A stretch of 64,000 bases of DNA from Amycolatopsis nivea (GTDB lineage Bacteria; Actinomycetota; Actinomycetes; Mycobacteriales; Pseudonocardiaceae), in the NCBI RefSeq assembly GCF_004522235.1, contig NZ_SDLT01000024.1, positions 1 through 64,000 of the forward strand, given 5' to 3'. The notes beneath the pieces were generated by a model. That model was not told the origin of the DNA. It was given only the letters and a program-made list of their open reading frames with translations, and ran no database searches. How positions within the stretch are numbered: position 1 is the stretch's first letter; every line of letters begins with the position of its first letter. Made by a program: the position numbers and the translations under genes. Shown one piece after another: positions 43,300-52,411 of the stretch.

Positions 43300-43903
43300 C
43301 CTGAGGGCCACCCTGAGGAACTCTGATTCCGTCAGGGCCCCCCTCACGACCAGCCACCGGCGGTGAGGGGCCCCTTCACGGACCTAGATTCCCTCAAGGA
43401 GCCCTTCACGGACCACCCTCGCCGCAGCCCCCGCCAGCGATGCGCCCCAATGCGGCATTGGGTGCATCTCACGCACCGAACGCCACATTGGGTGCGTCCC
43501 ACGCACCCAATGCCACATGGGGGCGCAAGCCCCGCCCGAGAACCGGCAGCCGATGCACCCCAAACATCGAGCACCCAGCCCACCCCCGCAGCCGATGCAC
43601 CCGCTATCGAGTCACCCAGCCCCACCGCAGCCGATGCACCCAACGATCAGTGCACCCAGCCCTCCACCGCAGCTGGTGCACCCGACGATCAGCGCCCCCC
43701 ACCCAAACCGCAGCCAGTGCACCCAACGAGCGAGGCACCCAGCCCCTCCCCCAACCCCGATACGAAGCTCCCCTGCGGTTCGGGGGTGCTTGTCAAGGCA
43801 TCTTTCCCGCCTTGACAAGCACCCCCGAACCGTCAGCACAATCAACCTTCGGGGTGCCCCACGCAACCAAGGCAGGCAATGTCGCCGCCAGGCGACGAGC
43901 CGA
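43300..43903. repeat. Composite dispersed repeat, left copy
   Basis: In order: a block with GTGAGGGGCCCC and AGATTCCCTCAAGGAGCCC (43300-43410); palindromes with 11-base arms ATTGGGTGCGT around CCC (43440-43520); about five 43-base tandem units containing CGCAGCCGATGCACCC (43540-43750); a 55-base hairpin; and a conserved tail with GTCAGCACAATCAA and GGCGACGAGCCG (43831-43900). The same series, inverted, lies at 47650-48345. The element ends against the stop of the acireductone-dioxygenase-like gene. It fills the whole 660-base gap; no gene is seen in it. Confidence 0.85.
43777..43831. terminator. 23-bp hairpin of the composite repeat
   Basis: GGTTCGGGGGTGCTTGTC and its complement close a nine-base loop (ATCTTTCCC). 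It may end transcription from the convergent dehydrogenase and dioxygenase-like genes, and it is identical in stem to the hairpin at 47739-47793. Confidence 0.7.
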
Positions 43904-44431
43904 TCACCGACCCACCCCAACCCGCTCAGCAACCAACTCCGCAAACCCAGGAAACTCCCCCGGCACCAAGTCCCGAACCACCCCACCCCGAACAGCCCCA
44001 GCCCGCCGAACCCGAACAGTCACACACCCCGCCGCCCCGTCCTGCCAATGCCGAACCCCGGCGGGAACAGTCAGCACATCCCCCGGCTCACACAACACCG
44101 CATGCACCGCACGCCCAGCATGCAGATACCAAACCGCAGCCCCCCGAACGAAAAACCGATCCTCAACCCCACCCCAGCTGCGCTCCACCAGCGAGGTCTC
44201 CCCACCAACCACATCCACCGACCCACCCCCCAGCGAGTCGATCAACTCCCGATACCGACCCACCAAGTCCCCACCGGAGCCGTCGGAGCCGTCAGAACCG
44301 TCCTCAACCAGGGGCCACCGAGCGAACCCAGCCCCCACCCGCCCCAACTCGGCGACAATCGCCCCAGTGTCCTCAGTCCGCAGCAGCACATGCCCAGGCT
44401 GGTCATCAGGCCAGACGGTCAACAACGTCAT
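43904..44431 (-). CDS. Acireductone dioxygenase-like cupin lacking metal ligands
   Basis: 175 aa from the ATG at 44431, preceded by AAGGAGAG. The segment EDRFFVRGAAVWYLHAG followed by AVLCEPGDVLTVPAGVRHW matches the acireductone dioxygenase (MtnD) core. In active enzymes the first half starts HxHxxxE; here the two His positions are Arg and Trp (ERSWGGVED), while the Glu and the later His (GVRHW) remain. It may be inactive, use another metal site, or bind a ligand only. No other methionine-salvage gene is adjacent. An acidic Asp/Ser/Gly loop (EDGSDGSDGSGGD) is also unusual. Confidence 0.7.
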   Translation of the reverse strand: MTLLTVWPDDQPGHVLLRTEDTGAIVAELGRVGAGFARWPLVEDGSDGSDGSGGDLVGRYRELIDSLGGGSVDVVGGETSLVERSWGGVEDRFFVRGAAVWYLHAGRAVHAVLCEPGDVLTVPAGVRHWQDGAAGCVTVRVRRAGAVRGGVVRDLVPGEFPGFAELVAERVGVGR

Positions 44432-44537
44432 CGCCGCCCCCTCTCCTTGAAGAGGAGCAACCGACGAGACCCCCGAATGTTCCCCCGCCACCGGAAGAAA
44501 GTGGCGACCTTCACTCACCGACCGCTGACCGGCACAC

Positions 44538-45920
44538 TCACCCCTGCCGCTCGCCCCGGATCGTCCGCCGCAACCGAGGCACCCGCTCAGCCAGCGTCCG
44601 CTCCCCGCCACGCTGCGTAGGCTCGTAGTAATCCCGCCCCACCAGCTCGTCCGGCGGATACTGCTGAGCCAGCACCCCCTCCGGCACGTTGTGCGGATAC
44701 CGGTACCCCTGAGCGTTGCCGAGTTGCTTCGCCCCCGCGTAGTGCCCGTCCCGCAGATGCGGTGGCACCGTCCCGATAGCCCCCGACCGAACGTCGCTCA
44801 ACGCCGTATCAATGGCCGTGACCACCGCGTTCGACTTAGGCGCCGTAGCCAGATGGATCGTCGCCTGCGCCAGCGCGAGCCGCCCCTCCGGCATCCCGAT
44901 GAACTGCACCGCGTGCGCCGCCGCGACCGCCGCCTGCAACGCTGTCGGATCCGCCAGCCCGACATCCTCGCTCGCGTGCACCACCAACCGCCGCGCGAGG
45001 AACCGGGGATCCTCCCCCGCCTCGATCATCCGCGCCAGGTAGTGCAACGCCGCGTCGACATCCGACCCGCGGATCGACTTGATGAACGCACTGATCACGT
45101 CGTAGTGCTGATCACCGTCGCGATCGTACCGCACCGCCGCCTTGTCCACAGTGGACTCGACAACGGCAAGGTCGATCGTCTTGTTCTCGGTAGCGGACGC
45201 GGCATCCGCGGCTGCCTCCAGCGCCGTGAGCGCACGACGCGCGTCACCGCCAGCCAGCCGCACGAGGTGTGCCCGCGCATCATCCGTCAGTGTGAGCTCG
45301 CCGCCAAGACCGCGCTCGTCGGTCAGCGCGCGCTCCAGCACCGCGACGATGTCGTCGTCGGTGAGCGGCCGCAACTGCAGCACCAAGGACCGCGACAACA
45401 GCGGCGACACCACCGAGAACGACGGGTTCTCCGTGGTCGCCGCCACCAGCAGCACCGTGCGGTCCTCGACCGCGCCGAGCAGCGCGTCCTGCTGGGTCTT
45501 GGAGAACCGGTGCACCTCGTCGATGAACAGGACGGTGTTCTCGGTGTTGTACTGCCTGCGCCGCCGCGCCTCCTCGATGACGCCGCGCACCTCCTTGACG
45601 CCCGCCGACAGCGCGGACATCGCGACGAACCGGCGTCCGGTGGCGATCGACACCAGGTTCGCCAGCGTGGTCTTGCCGGTGCCGGGCGGGCCGTAGAGCA
45701 GCACGGACGCCGGAGCGGCCCCCTCGACCAGCCGGCGCAGCGGGGCCCCTTCGCGCAGCAGGTGCTGCTGCCCGACCACCTCGTCGAGCGTGCGCGGCCG
45801 CATCCGCACCGCGAGCGGCGACGTCGCCGGGTCGGCCTGCGGTTCGGCCTGGTTCGCTCCGGAGGGTTCCGGCGGCGGCCCCACGTCGGGGTTCACCGTG
45901 AAGAGTTCGTCCTGTGCCAC
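44538..45920 (-). CDS. rarA: Replication-associated recombination protein A
   Basis: AAA+ ATPase related to clamp loaders (RarA/MgsA) that acts at stalled forks. Walker A GPPGTGKTTLA, Walker B VLFIDEVHRF, sensor 1 ATTENPSF and the C-terminal tetramerisation domain (HYLARMIEAGEDPRFLARR, AKQLGNAQGYRYPHN) are present. The GTG at 45920 gives 460 aa. The first 30 residues (QDELF then a Pro/Glu-rich linker) resemble an SSB/clamp-type contact peptide. Divergent from the phosphoesterase gene. Confidence 0.95.
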   Translation of the reverse strand: MAQDELFTVNPDVGPPPEPSGANQAEPQADPATSPLAVRMRPRTLDEVVGQQHLLREGAPLRRLVEGAAPASVLLYGPPGTGKTTLANLVSIATGRRFVAMSALSAGVKEVRGVIEEARRRRQYNTENTVLFIDEVHRFSKTQQDALLGAVEDRTVLLVAATTENPSFSVVSPLLSRSLVLQLRPLTDDDIVAVLERALTDERGLGGELTLTDDARAHLVRLAGGDARRALTALEAAADAASATENKTIDLAVVESTVDKAAVRYDRDGDQHYDVISAFIKSIRGSDVDAALHYLARMIEAGEDPRFLARRLVVHASEDVGLADPTALQAAVAAAHAVQFIGMPEGRLALAQATIHLATAPKSNAVVTAIDTALSDVRSGAIGTVPPHLRDGHYAGAKQLGNAQGYRYPHNVPEGVLAQQYPPDELVGRDYYEPTQRGGERTLAERVPRLRRTIRGERQG

Positions 45921-45998
45921 GCCGACGACGGTATCCGACCACCCCGACAATCCCGCTCGCCCGGCCCCGCAGCGCCGCCGGAGGGGCAGACTGGGGCG

Positions 45999-46754
45999 AT
46001 GGTCTCCTCGGTCGCGGTGCTGTCCGATATCCACGGCGTGCTGCCCGCGCTCGACGCGGTCCTCGCCGAGCCCGACGTCCACGCCGCCGACCTGGTGGTC
46101 CTGTGCGGCGACCTCGCGGCCGGACCGCTGCCCCGGCAGACGCTCGACCGGCTGGTTTCGCTCGGCGACCGCGCGGTGTGGGTCCGCGGCAACGCCGATC
46201 GCGAACTCGTCACGCTCGCGGGCGGCGGCCCCACCAAGATCCCGGACCCGATCGGCCCGTGGGCGGCGACGCAGCTGCGGCCGGGTCAGGTGGCGCTGCT
46301 CGACGGGTTGCCGTTGACGGTGACGCTCGAAATCGACGGACTCGGCGAAGTGCTGTTCTGCCACGCCACTCCGCGCGACGACGAAGAGGTCGCGCTCGTG
46401 GACAGCCCCTTGTCGCGCTGGGCGGAGGTCTTGGACGGCGTCACGGCGGAGACGGTGGTCTGCGGGCATACCCACATGCCGTTCCTGCGATTGGCCGACC
46501 GCTGCCGGATCGTGAACCCCGGCAGCGTCGGAATGCCTTATGGCACAACGGGTGCACACTGGGCACGGCTCGGCCCTGGCGTCGAGTTGCGGCGTACTGC
46601 TTACGATGCGGAAGCCGTGTGCCGGGAGTTGGCGGAGACGTCGGAGTATCCCGGAATCGAGGACTGGAACGACTATTTCGTACGGAATCCGGCGTCGGAC
46701 GCGGAGGCGTTGCGGGTATTCAGCCCACGCGCTCGCGGAACGAGCGCCACATGA
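45999..46754 (+). CDS. Metallophosphoesterase, YfcE/Calcineurin-like
   Basis: 251 aa with the full two-metal set: VLSDIHGVLPAL (DxH), VLCGDLAAGPLP (GD), WVRGNADRE (GNxD/E), FCHATPRD and VVCGHTHMPFL (GHTH). The fold is that of small bacterial phosphodiesterases; the substrate is unknown. The ATG at 45999 follows a GAGGGG site. The end overlaps the SGNH hydrolase gene by 35 bases in convergent orientation. Confidence 0.9.
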   Translation: MVSSVAVLSDIHGVLPALDAVLAEPDVHAADLVVLCGDLAAGPLPRQTLDRLVSLGDRAVWVRGNADRELVTLAGGGPTKIPDPIGPWAATQLRPGQVALLDGLPLTVTLEIDGLGEVLFCHATPRDDEEVALVDSPLSRWAEVLDGVTAETVVCGHTHMPFLRLADRCRIVNPGSVGMPYGTTGAHWARLGPGVELRRTAYDAEAVCRELAETSEYPGIEDWNDYFVRNPASDAEALRVFSPRARGTSAT

Positions 46755-47571
46755 TGACCGCGGCGTAGGGCAGGAACTCCCGGCCGCGCCGCCAGAGCCA
46801 CGGCACGCCTTTAGCCACGAGCCAGCCGAAGTGCGCGGCTGCGCTTGGTTCGACTCCGCCGGAGCAGGTGAGGCTCACCGGTTGCGGCACCTCGAAACCG
46901 GCTGCTGCGGCTAGGTTCGCGAAGCCTTCTGCGAGCATGCGGTGGCCAAGTTCGGAAGGGTGCAGGCGGTCGACGCTCCAGACGGTGAGGTCGTAGGCGC
47001 CGGGGAGAGTGTCCAGGTTCAGGCAGGCGATGCCTTCTGTTTCCACTACTCGGTCGATTGCCTCGTTCAGTTCCGTTACGCGGGCGCTGAGGGCTCGCTT
47101 CAGGGACGGCGGGAGGCGGAAGACCTTGCTGTGATCATGGAAACGCACCGGGAGGACGGTGGTTCCGACCGCGGCCAGTTCGCGGACGATCGCGGTGAGG
47201 TCCGCTGCGATGTTGTCCGCGTTGAAGTCCGGGCGGAGGGTGTCGTTCATGCCTACTACGACCAGGGCGATGTCTGGGCGGTGGGCGATGGTTTGCGGGA
47301 GTTGGTCGGTGCGCACGCAGGACATGCGGGCACCGGTGAACGACGGGTTCAGGTAGCCGTCTTCGGTGATGCCCAGGGCTTCCGCGACCAAGGGGCCTAC
47401 GCCTCGCCAGCCGCCTCGGTTGGGGAGGGGGTCGCCTAGGCCTACGGCGGTGGAGTCGCCTAGGACTGCTAGGCGGGTTGCTCGTCGGGGCTGGGTCTTG
47501 GGGCTGGGGGCTGGGGTTGGTTTTGCGGGTGGGGTGACTCCGACGCTGATCACGGTCACGACCAAGACCAT
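46720..47571 (-). CDS. SGNH/GDSL hydrolase
   Basis: 283 aa. Blocks of the SGNH fold are clear: block I LAVLGDSTAVGLGD with the nucleophile Ser, block III VVVGMNDTLRP (GxND) and block V DRLHPSELGH (DxxH). The first 20 residues (VLVVTVISVGV) could be a short membrane anchor, followed by a Pro/Lys linker. Such enzymes are esterases or lipases of wide range. The end overlaps that of the phosphoesterase gene. Confidence 0.85.
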   Translation of the reverse strand: MVLVVTVISVGVTPPAKPTPAPSPKTQPRRATRLAVLGDSTAVGLGDPLPNRGGWRGVGPLVAEALGITEDGYLNPSFTGARMSCVRTDQLPQTIAHRPDIALVVVGMNDTLRPDFNADNIAADLTAIVRELAAVGTTVLPVRFHDHSKVFRLPPSLKRALSARVTELNEAIDRVVETEGIACLNLDTLPGAYDLTVWSVDRLHPSELGHRMLAEGFANLAAAAGFEVPQPVSLTCSGGVEPSAAAHFGWLVAKGVPWLWRRGREFLPYAAVIMWRSFRERVG

Positions 47572-47649
47572 CCGGTATGGAGGCTCACCGCTGGTGATGG
47601 GGAGGTAACGCGGTATGGACGGAGGTGGGAACTTCCGGTACTCGGGGGC

Positions 47650-48350
47650 TGGTTGGGGGTCTGTGCGGCGGCTCGTCGCCTGGCGGCGACATTGCCGTGG
47701 TGGTTGCGTGGGGCACCCCGAAGCTTGATTGTGCTGACGGTTCGGGGGTGCTTGTCAAGGCGGGAAAGATGCCTTGACAAGCACCCCCGAACCGCAGGGA
47801 GGCTTCGTATCGGGGTGCGCGGGAGGGGCTGGGTGCCTCGATGCTTGAGTGCATCGGCTGCGGGTAAGGGCTGGGTGCGCTGACCGTTGGGTGCACCGGC
47901 TGCGGGAGCGGCTGGGTGGCTTGATCGTTCCGTACGTCGGCTGCGGGAGCGGCTCGTGCATCGCTGCGGGGAGCGGCTGGCGCATCGATCGTTTAGTGCA
48001 TCGGCTGCGGGGAGCAGTGGCGCCTCGGCGGTGGGCGCATCGGCTGCGGTTGGGCGGTGGAAGTGCGCAGTTTGGGGAGCTGGAGGCGGGGGTCGCGGGG
48101 GGGTGCGGGTAGCGCCCCAATGTGGCATTGGGTGCGTGGGACGCACCCAATGTGGCGTTCGGTGCGTCTGACGCAACAAATGCCGCATTGGGGCGCATCG
48201 CGGCGGGTGCGGGCTGGCGGGTGGGCTGTGAAGGACTCCTTGAGGGAATCCAAGTCCGTGAAGGGGCCCCTCACGACCGGAGGCGGGTCGTGAGGGGAAC
48301 CCTGACGGAATCAGAGTCAATGAGGGTGGCCCTCACGGAAAGCGGCGAAG
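47650..48350. repeat. Composite dispersed repeat, right inverted copy
   Basis: Mirror image of 43300-43903: conserved tail (47650-47738), hairpin, five or six degenerate 43-base units with GCATCGGCTGCGG, the CACCCAATG palindromes (48110-48200), then blocks with GTGAAGGGGCCCC and GTGAGGGGAACCCTGA. It fills the roughly 790 bases between the SGNH gene start and the phosphotransferase-like gene stop. Nothing in it looks coding; open frames translate the repeats. Confidence 0.85.
47739..47793. terminator. Hairpin of the right composite repeat
   Basis: Same 23-bp stem as at 43777-43831 with the loop in reverse complement (GGGAAAGAT). It lies upstream of the SGNH gene start, so here it is not placed as a terminator of a known gene; it is more likely a structural part of the repeat. 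Confidence 0.6.
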
Positions 48351-48363
48351 GGGGCGCGCGGGG

Positions 48364-49590
48364 TCAGCGGAAGGCTGGGTAGAAGGCTAGGTCGGCGTGC
48401 GGGCCCAGGCGGGCGGCCAGGGCGGCGGCGACTCTCGTGGAGTGTTCGGCGACTTCGGTCAGGCGCGAGTAGCCGGCGTGCCTCGCCAGTTCGCGCCACC
48501 AGGTGACGAGGGCGGCCTCGCGGCTGACTGGGGTGGCGTGCCTGGTCAGGTTCAGCTGCGGGAGCAGCTCGCGGGTGATTTGCCAGACTTGCAGCATCTC
48601 GCTGATGGTGAGTTGCTTCGCCAGCTCGACGTCGTCGGCGAAGGACGGCCAGACGTCGACGATTTCGGCTCGCCAGGCGGCGATCATCGCCTCGCTCATG
48701 CCTGCGGGGAGCGCCATCGCGCGCGGGTCCGACACGAACGGCAGCCGCAGGCAGGAGGCGTCGACGAGGGCGGTTCGGACCCGGCCGCGTTCGAAGTCCA
48801 GGAAGCGGACTCCGGAGCCGGTGACCAGGTTGTTTTCCGGGGCCAGTTCGACCGGGCTGAACGCGCGGAAGGCGGCCGACCGGGCTTGGGCGACGGCTTC
48901 GGCGATGCGTTCGCGCACGGACTCGGGGACGGGCACATCCAACAGTTCGGAGAGGAGTTCTTCGACGTCGTCGGCCAGGCCTGCCAAGCCGTCGTTGTCG
49001 GTGCGCACTGGGCCGCCCAGGCGGCGCAGCAGCGCGTTGAAATCGGCTTCGCGGCTGGCGGTGCTCGCGTGCAGGCGGCCCAGCGAGCGGGCCCACGAGA
49101 GCAGTGCTCGTTCGGCTGCGCGGGAGTCCCGGGCGGCCAGTTTGTCTCGCAGGGTGGGTGCGCGGCCCAGGTCCTCGATCACCAGCACGCGGTCGCTGCC
49201 GTCGTGGGCCAGGAGTTCCGGGCACATCCGCTCGTCCGGCGCCAGTGCGGTGAACAGCTGGTAGCTCACGGCTTCCTGGGCGAACGGGTCGACCCGGCCG
49301 GGTTCCGGCGGGTCCGGATAGTGCTTGACCACCAGGGTGCGCGGCAGAGCGAAGGAGGAAGACACGACCCGTGCCCGGACGACGGTCGCCGGGCCGCTTC
49401 CGGAGAGGTGTTCGGGCGAGACCAGCGTGATCGCGCTCCCAAACCGGCGCGTGAGCACCGCCTCGCCCGCCGCGACGGCCGCGGCGACTGCGAGTTCCCC
49501 GGCTTCCGCCCGGACTCCAGCGTCGCCGGCGGAGGAGGTGTCGACTGTCATTGTCACCGACCCTACTCGTGACTGAGCAACCATGACCAC
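48364..49590 (-). CDS. Aminoglycoside-phosphotransferase-fold protein
   Basis: 408 aa (an ATG at 49551 would give 395 aa and is possible). The kinase-like fold is suggested by LVVKHYPDPPEPGR (Lys), RVLVIEDLGRAP and LRFLDFERG-like FLDFERGRV (metal-binding Asp). The catalytic loop HxDxxxxN is altered to PVELAPENN: His and Asp are Pro and Glu. It may be a weak or non-catalytic member. The end of the gene touches the right composite repeat. Confidence 0.65.
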   Translation of the reverse strand: MVMVAQSRVGSVTMTVDTSSAGDAGVRAEAGELAVAAAVAAGEAVLTRRFGSAITLVSPEHLSGSGPATVVRARVVSSSFALPRTLVVKHYPDPPEPGRVDPFAQEAVSYQLFTALAPDERMCPELLAHDGSDRVLVIEDLGRAPTLRDKLAARDSRAAERALLSWARSLGRLHASTASREADFNALLRRLGGPVRTDNDGLAGLADDVEELLSELLDVPVPESVRERIAEAVAQARSAAFRAFSPVELAPENNLVTGSGVRFLDFERGRVRTALVDASCLRLPFVSDPRAMALPAGMSEAMIAAWRAEIVDVWPSFADDVELAKQLTISEMLQVWQITRELLPQLNLTRHATPVSREAALVTWWRELARHAGYSRLTEVAEHSTRVAAALAARLGPHADLAFYPAFR

Positions 49591-49620
49591 AACGTTCCGG
49601 GCGCCGGGACGCGCCCGGAA

Positions 49621-50562
49621 TCACCCACGGGAAAGCGGACGCAGCAACGCGTCGGAACGTTGCTTGCGTCGGCGAACTATCAGCACAATGGCCGCAGCAA
49701 GAACGATTCCGAAGAGGTTGACCAGCAGCTGCAGCACCGAAAAACCGGTCCGGTCCCAGCGTCCGGCGACCGCCGCGACCATGGCGTAACCGGCCGCGGG
49801 GACCGTCGTCACCGAAATGAACACGCCGACGAGCGCGGCCGATTTCGCCGACGTCATCGCGAGCATTCCGGCCGCCCCGGCGAGCAATGCCACCACGAAC
49901 GACGCGGGTCCGACCTGATACACGAAATCGACCTGATGGTTATTGACTATCGCGTGCGGATCGAAAAGACCGGCCGAGCTGCCGAGCAGCACTCCGAGCA
50001 GCGTGATCGCCATCGACACCGGGAAACCGACGGCCAGCGCGACCCCGGCCCGGCGCACCAGGTCCCAGCGGCGCAGCACCATCCCGACCGCGACCGCGGC
50101 GAGCGGGCCGAACTCCGGCCCGACCACCATCGCGCCGACGATCGTCACCGACGAGTCGGTCAGCACGCCGACCGCGGCGAGCAGGCACGCGATGGCGAGG
50201 AACGCCTGGAACGTCGCGTTCCATCGCGATTCCTCGCCGGTGCGGCCGAGCAGCTCCTGCCACACGACCGCGTCCGCGCCTTCGCCGGGAGCGGCTTCCT
50301 CGGCCGCGTCGGCGGCATCGGACAGCGCTGTGTCCAGCGATTCCATGGTGATGCCGCCGCTGCGGTCGAGACCGAGCGCGCACAAGGCGTCGACGATGTC
50401 GTCGGCCGCCTCCCGCGCGACGTCCGCCTCGATGAGGTCGCCCTCGGGCGAGACGGACGCGCCGCGGTGCACGATCAGGTGCGCCGCGCCCGGGTGGGTG
50501 CGCAGCAGCTCCAGCGTCTCGTCAGTGCGCTCCGGCGGGCAGATCGCCCTGAGGTGCAGCAC
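49621..50562 (-). CDS. DUF389 membrane protein
   Basis: 313 aa: a soluble N-terminal domain (LHLRAICPPERTDETLELL) and six or so transmembrane helices with the family signature TIVGAMVVGPEFGPLAAVAVG. DUF389 proteins are widespread in bacteria and archaea; a transport role has been proposed but not settled. It lies between aspS and the phosphotransferase-like gene, same strand, with 30-50 base gaps, so co-transcription is possible. Confidence 0.9.
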   Translation of the reverse strand: MLHLRAICPPERTDETLELLRTHPGAAHLIVHRGASVSPEGDLIEADVAREAADDIVDALCALGLDRSGGITMESLDTALSDAADAAEEAAPGEGADAVVWQELLGRTGEESRWNATFQAFLAIACLLAAVGVLTDSSVTIVGAMVVGPEFGPLAAVAVGMVLRRWDLVRRAGVALAVGFPVSMAITLLGVLLGSSAGLFDPHAIVNNHQVDFVYQVGPASFVVALLAGAAGMLAMTSAKSAALVGVFISVTTVPAAGYAMVAAVAGRWDRTGFSVLQLLVNLFGIVLAAAIVLIVRRRKQRSDALLRPLSRG

Positions 50563-50614
50563 TAGCTCGCCCCGCCCCGCCAGCCGCCCTCGACGGACCC
50601 GCTGTGCGCGGCCA

Positions 50615-52411
50615 CTACTTCTCCTGTGCGGCAGCCGGTTTGTTCTGCGGGACCGCTGGTTTCGCGTCGATCCCGGCTTCCTTGCGCTGCTGCGCGGTGA
50701 TCGGCGCCGGCGCGGCGGTGAGCGGGTCGTAGCCGCCGCCGGTCTTCGGGAACGCGATCACGTCGCGCAGCGAGTCGGCCTTGGCCAGCAGCATCACGAT
50801 GCGGTCCCAGCCGAACGCGATGCCGCCGTGCGGGGGCGCGCCGAACTGGAACGCCTCGAGCAGGAAGCCGAACTTCTCCTGCGCTTCCTCCTCGCCGAGG
50901 CCCATCAGCGCGAACACGCGCTTCTGGACGTCCTCGCGGTGGATACGGATCGAGCCGCCGCCGATCTCGTTGCCGTTGCAGACGAGGTCGTAGGCGTAGG
51001 CGAGCGCGTTGCCCGGGTCCTGCTCGAACTTGTCGATCCACTCCGGGGTCGGCGAGGTGAACGCGTGGTGCACGGCGGTCCACTTGCCGGAGCCGACCGC
51101 GACGTCGTCGCCGATGTCCTCGACCGGCGCGAACAGCGGCGCGTCCACGACCCACACGAACGACCAGGCGTCCTCGTCGATCAGGCCGAGCCGGCGGCCG
51201 ATCTCGTCGCGCGCGGCGCCGAGCAGCGGCTGAGCGGCGGAAACCTTGCCTGCGGCGAAGAAAATGCAGTCGCCGGGCTTCGCGCCCGCGGCTTCCGCGA
51301 CGTTCGCGCGCTCGGTCTCGGAGAGGTTCTTGGCGACCGGGCCGCCGAGCGTGCCGTCCTCGTTGACCAGGACGTACGCGAGGCCCTTCGCGCCGCGCTG
51401 CTTCGCCCATTCCTGCCAGGCGTCGAGCTGACGACGCGGCTGCGAGGCGCCGCCCGCCATGACGACCGCACCGACGTACGGGGCCTGGAACACACGGAAC
51501 GGCGTGTCCGAGAAGAAGTCGGTGAGCTCGGTGATCTCGAGGTCGAACCGCAGGTCCGGCTTGTCGGAGCCGTACTTCGCCATCGACTCGCGGTAGGTGA
51601 TCCGCGGGATCGGGGTGGCGATCTCGTGGCCGATCAGCTTCCAGAGCGACTTCACGATCGCTTCGCCGACCGCGATGACGTCGTCCTGCTCGACGAAGCT
51701 CATCTCGATGTCGAGCTGGGTGAACTCGGGCTGGCGGTCGGCGCGGAAGTCCTCGTCGCGGTAGCAGCGGGCGATCTGGAAGTAGCGTTCCATGCCGCCG
51801 ACCATGAGCAGCTGCTTGAACAGCTGCGGCGACTGCGGGAGCGCGTACCAAGAGCCGGGCTTGAGCCGCGCGGGCACGAGGAAGTCGCGGGCGCCTTCCG
51901 GGGTGGAGCGGGTCATCGTCGGCGTCTCGATCTCGACGAAGTCCTGCGCGTGCAGCACCTCGCGCGCCGTGCGGCTGACCTCGCTGCGCAGCCGGATCGC
52001 GGCCGCCGGACCGCTGCGGCGCAGGTCGAGGTAGCGGTACTTGAGCCGGACCTCCTCGCCGACGTCGACCCGGTCGTCGATCGGGAACGGCAGCGGAGCG
52101 GCCTCGGACAGCACTTCCAGCTCGGTGGCGAGCACCTCGATCTCGCCGGTGGCGATGTCCGGGTTCGCGTTGCCCTCGGGCCGCTTCGACACCTCGCCGA
52201 CGACCTTCACGCAGAACTCCGACCGCAGCGCGTGCGCGCGCTCGGCCATCTCGCCCTCGCGGAACACGACCTGCGCGACGCCGCTGGCGTCCCGGAGATC
52301 GATGAAGATGACTCCGCCGTGATCGCGCCGCCGCGCCACCCAGCCGGTGAGGGTGACGGTCTGACCGGCCTGCCCGGCACGCAGAGTGCCGGCTTGATGA
52401 GTGCGGAGCAC
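50615..52411 (-). CDS. aspS: Aspartyl-tRNA synthetase
   Basis: 598 aa, bacterial type: N-terminal OB domain (TVTLTGWVARRRDHGGVIFIDL split), class II motifs RCYRDEDFRADRQPEFTQLD (motif 2) and GGIAFGWDRIVMLL (motif 3), and the GAD insertion domain. The start is the GTG at 52411 (VLRTHQAGTLRAG), with GGGAGAG about ten bases before it; longer frames lead into the repeats upstream. In this group the enzyme may also charge tRNA-Asn, with GatCAB elsewhere. Confidence 0.97.
   Translation of the reverse strand: MLRTHQAGTLRAGQAGQTVTLTGWVARRRDHGGVIFIDLRDASGVAQVVFREGEMAERAHALRSEFCVKVVGEVSKRPEGNANPDIATGEIEVLATELEVLSEAAPLPFPIDDRVDVGEEVRLKYRYLDLRRSGPAAAIRLRSEVSRTAREVLHAQDFVEIETPTMTRSTPEGARDFLVPARLKPGSWYALPQSPQLFKQLLMVGGMERYFQIARCYRDEDFRADRQPEFTQLDIEMSFVEQDDVIAVGEAIVKSLWKLIGHEIATPIPRITYRESMAKYGSDKPDLRFDLEITELTDFFSDTPFRVFQAPYVGAVVMAGGASQPRRQLDAWQEWAKQRGAKGLAYVLVNEDGTLGGPVAKNLSETERANVAEAAGAKPGDCIFFAAGKVSAAQPLLGAARDEIGRRLGLIDEDAWSFVWVVDAPLFAPVEDIGDDVAVGSGKWTAVHHAFTSPTPEWIDKFEQDPGNALAYAYDLVCNGNEIGGGSIRIHREDVQKRVFALMGLGEEEAQEKFGFLLEAFQFGAPPHGGIAFGWDRIVMLLAKADSLRDVIAFPKTGGGYDPLTAAPAPITAQQRKEAGIDAKPAVPQNKPAAAQEK

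Noticed and set aside
43540..43750. 43-base tandem units as a CRISPR array
   Set aside because: The whole unit repeats with drift, with no alternation of constant repeat and unique spacer, and no cas gene is near.
43300..48350. Composite repeats as ends of an insertion sequence or transposon
   Set aside because: No transposase or recombinase is encoded between them, no target-site duplication is visible, and a further partial copy exists at 1-213.
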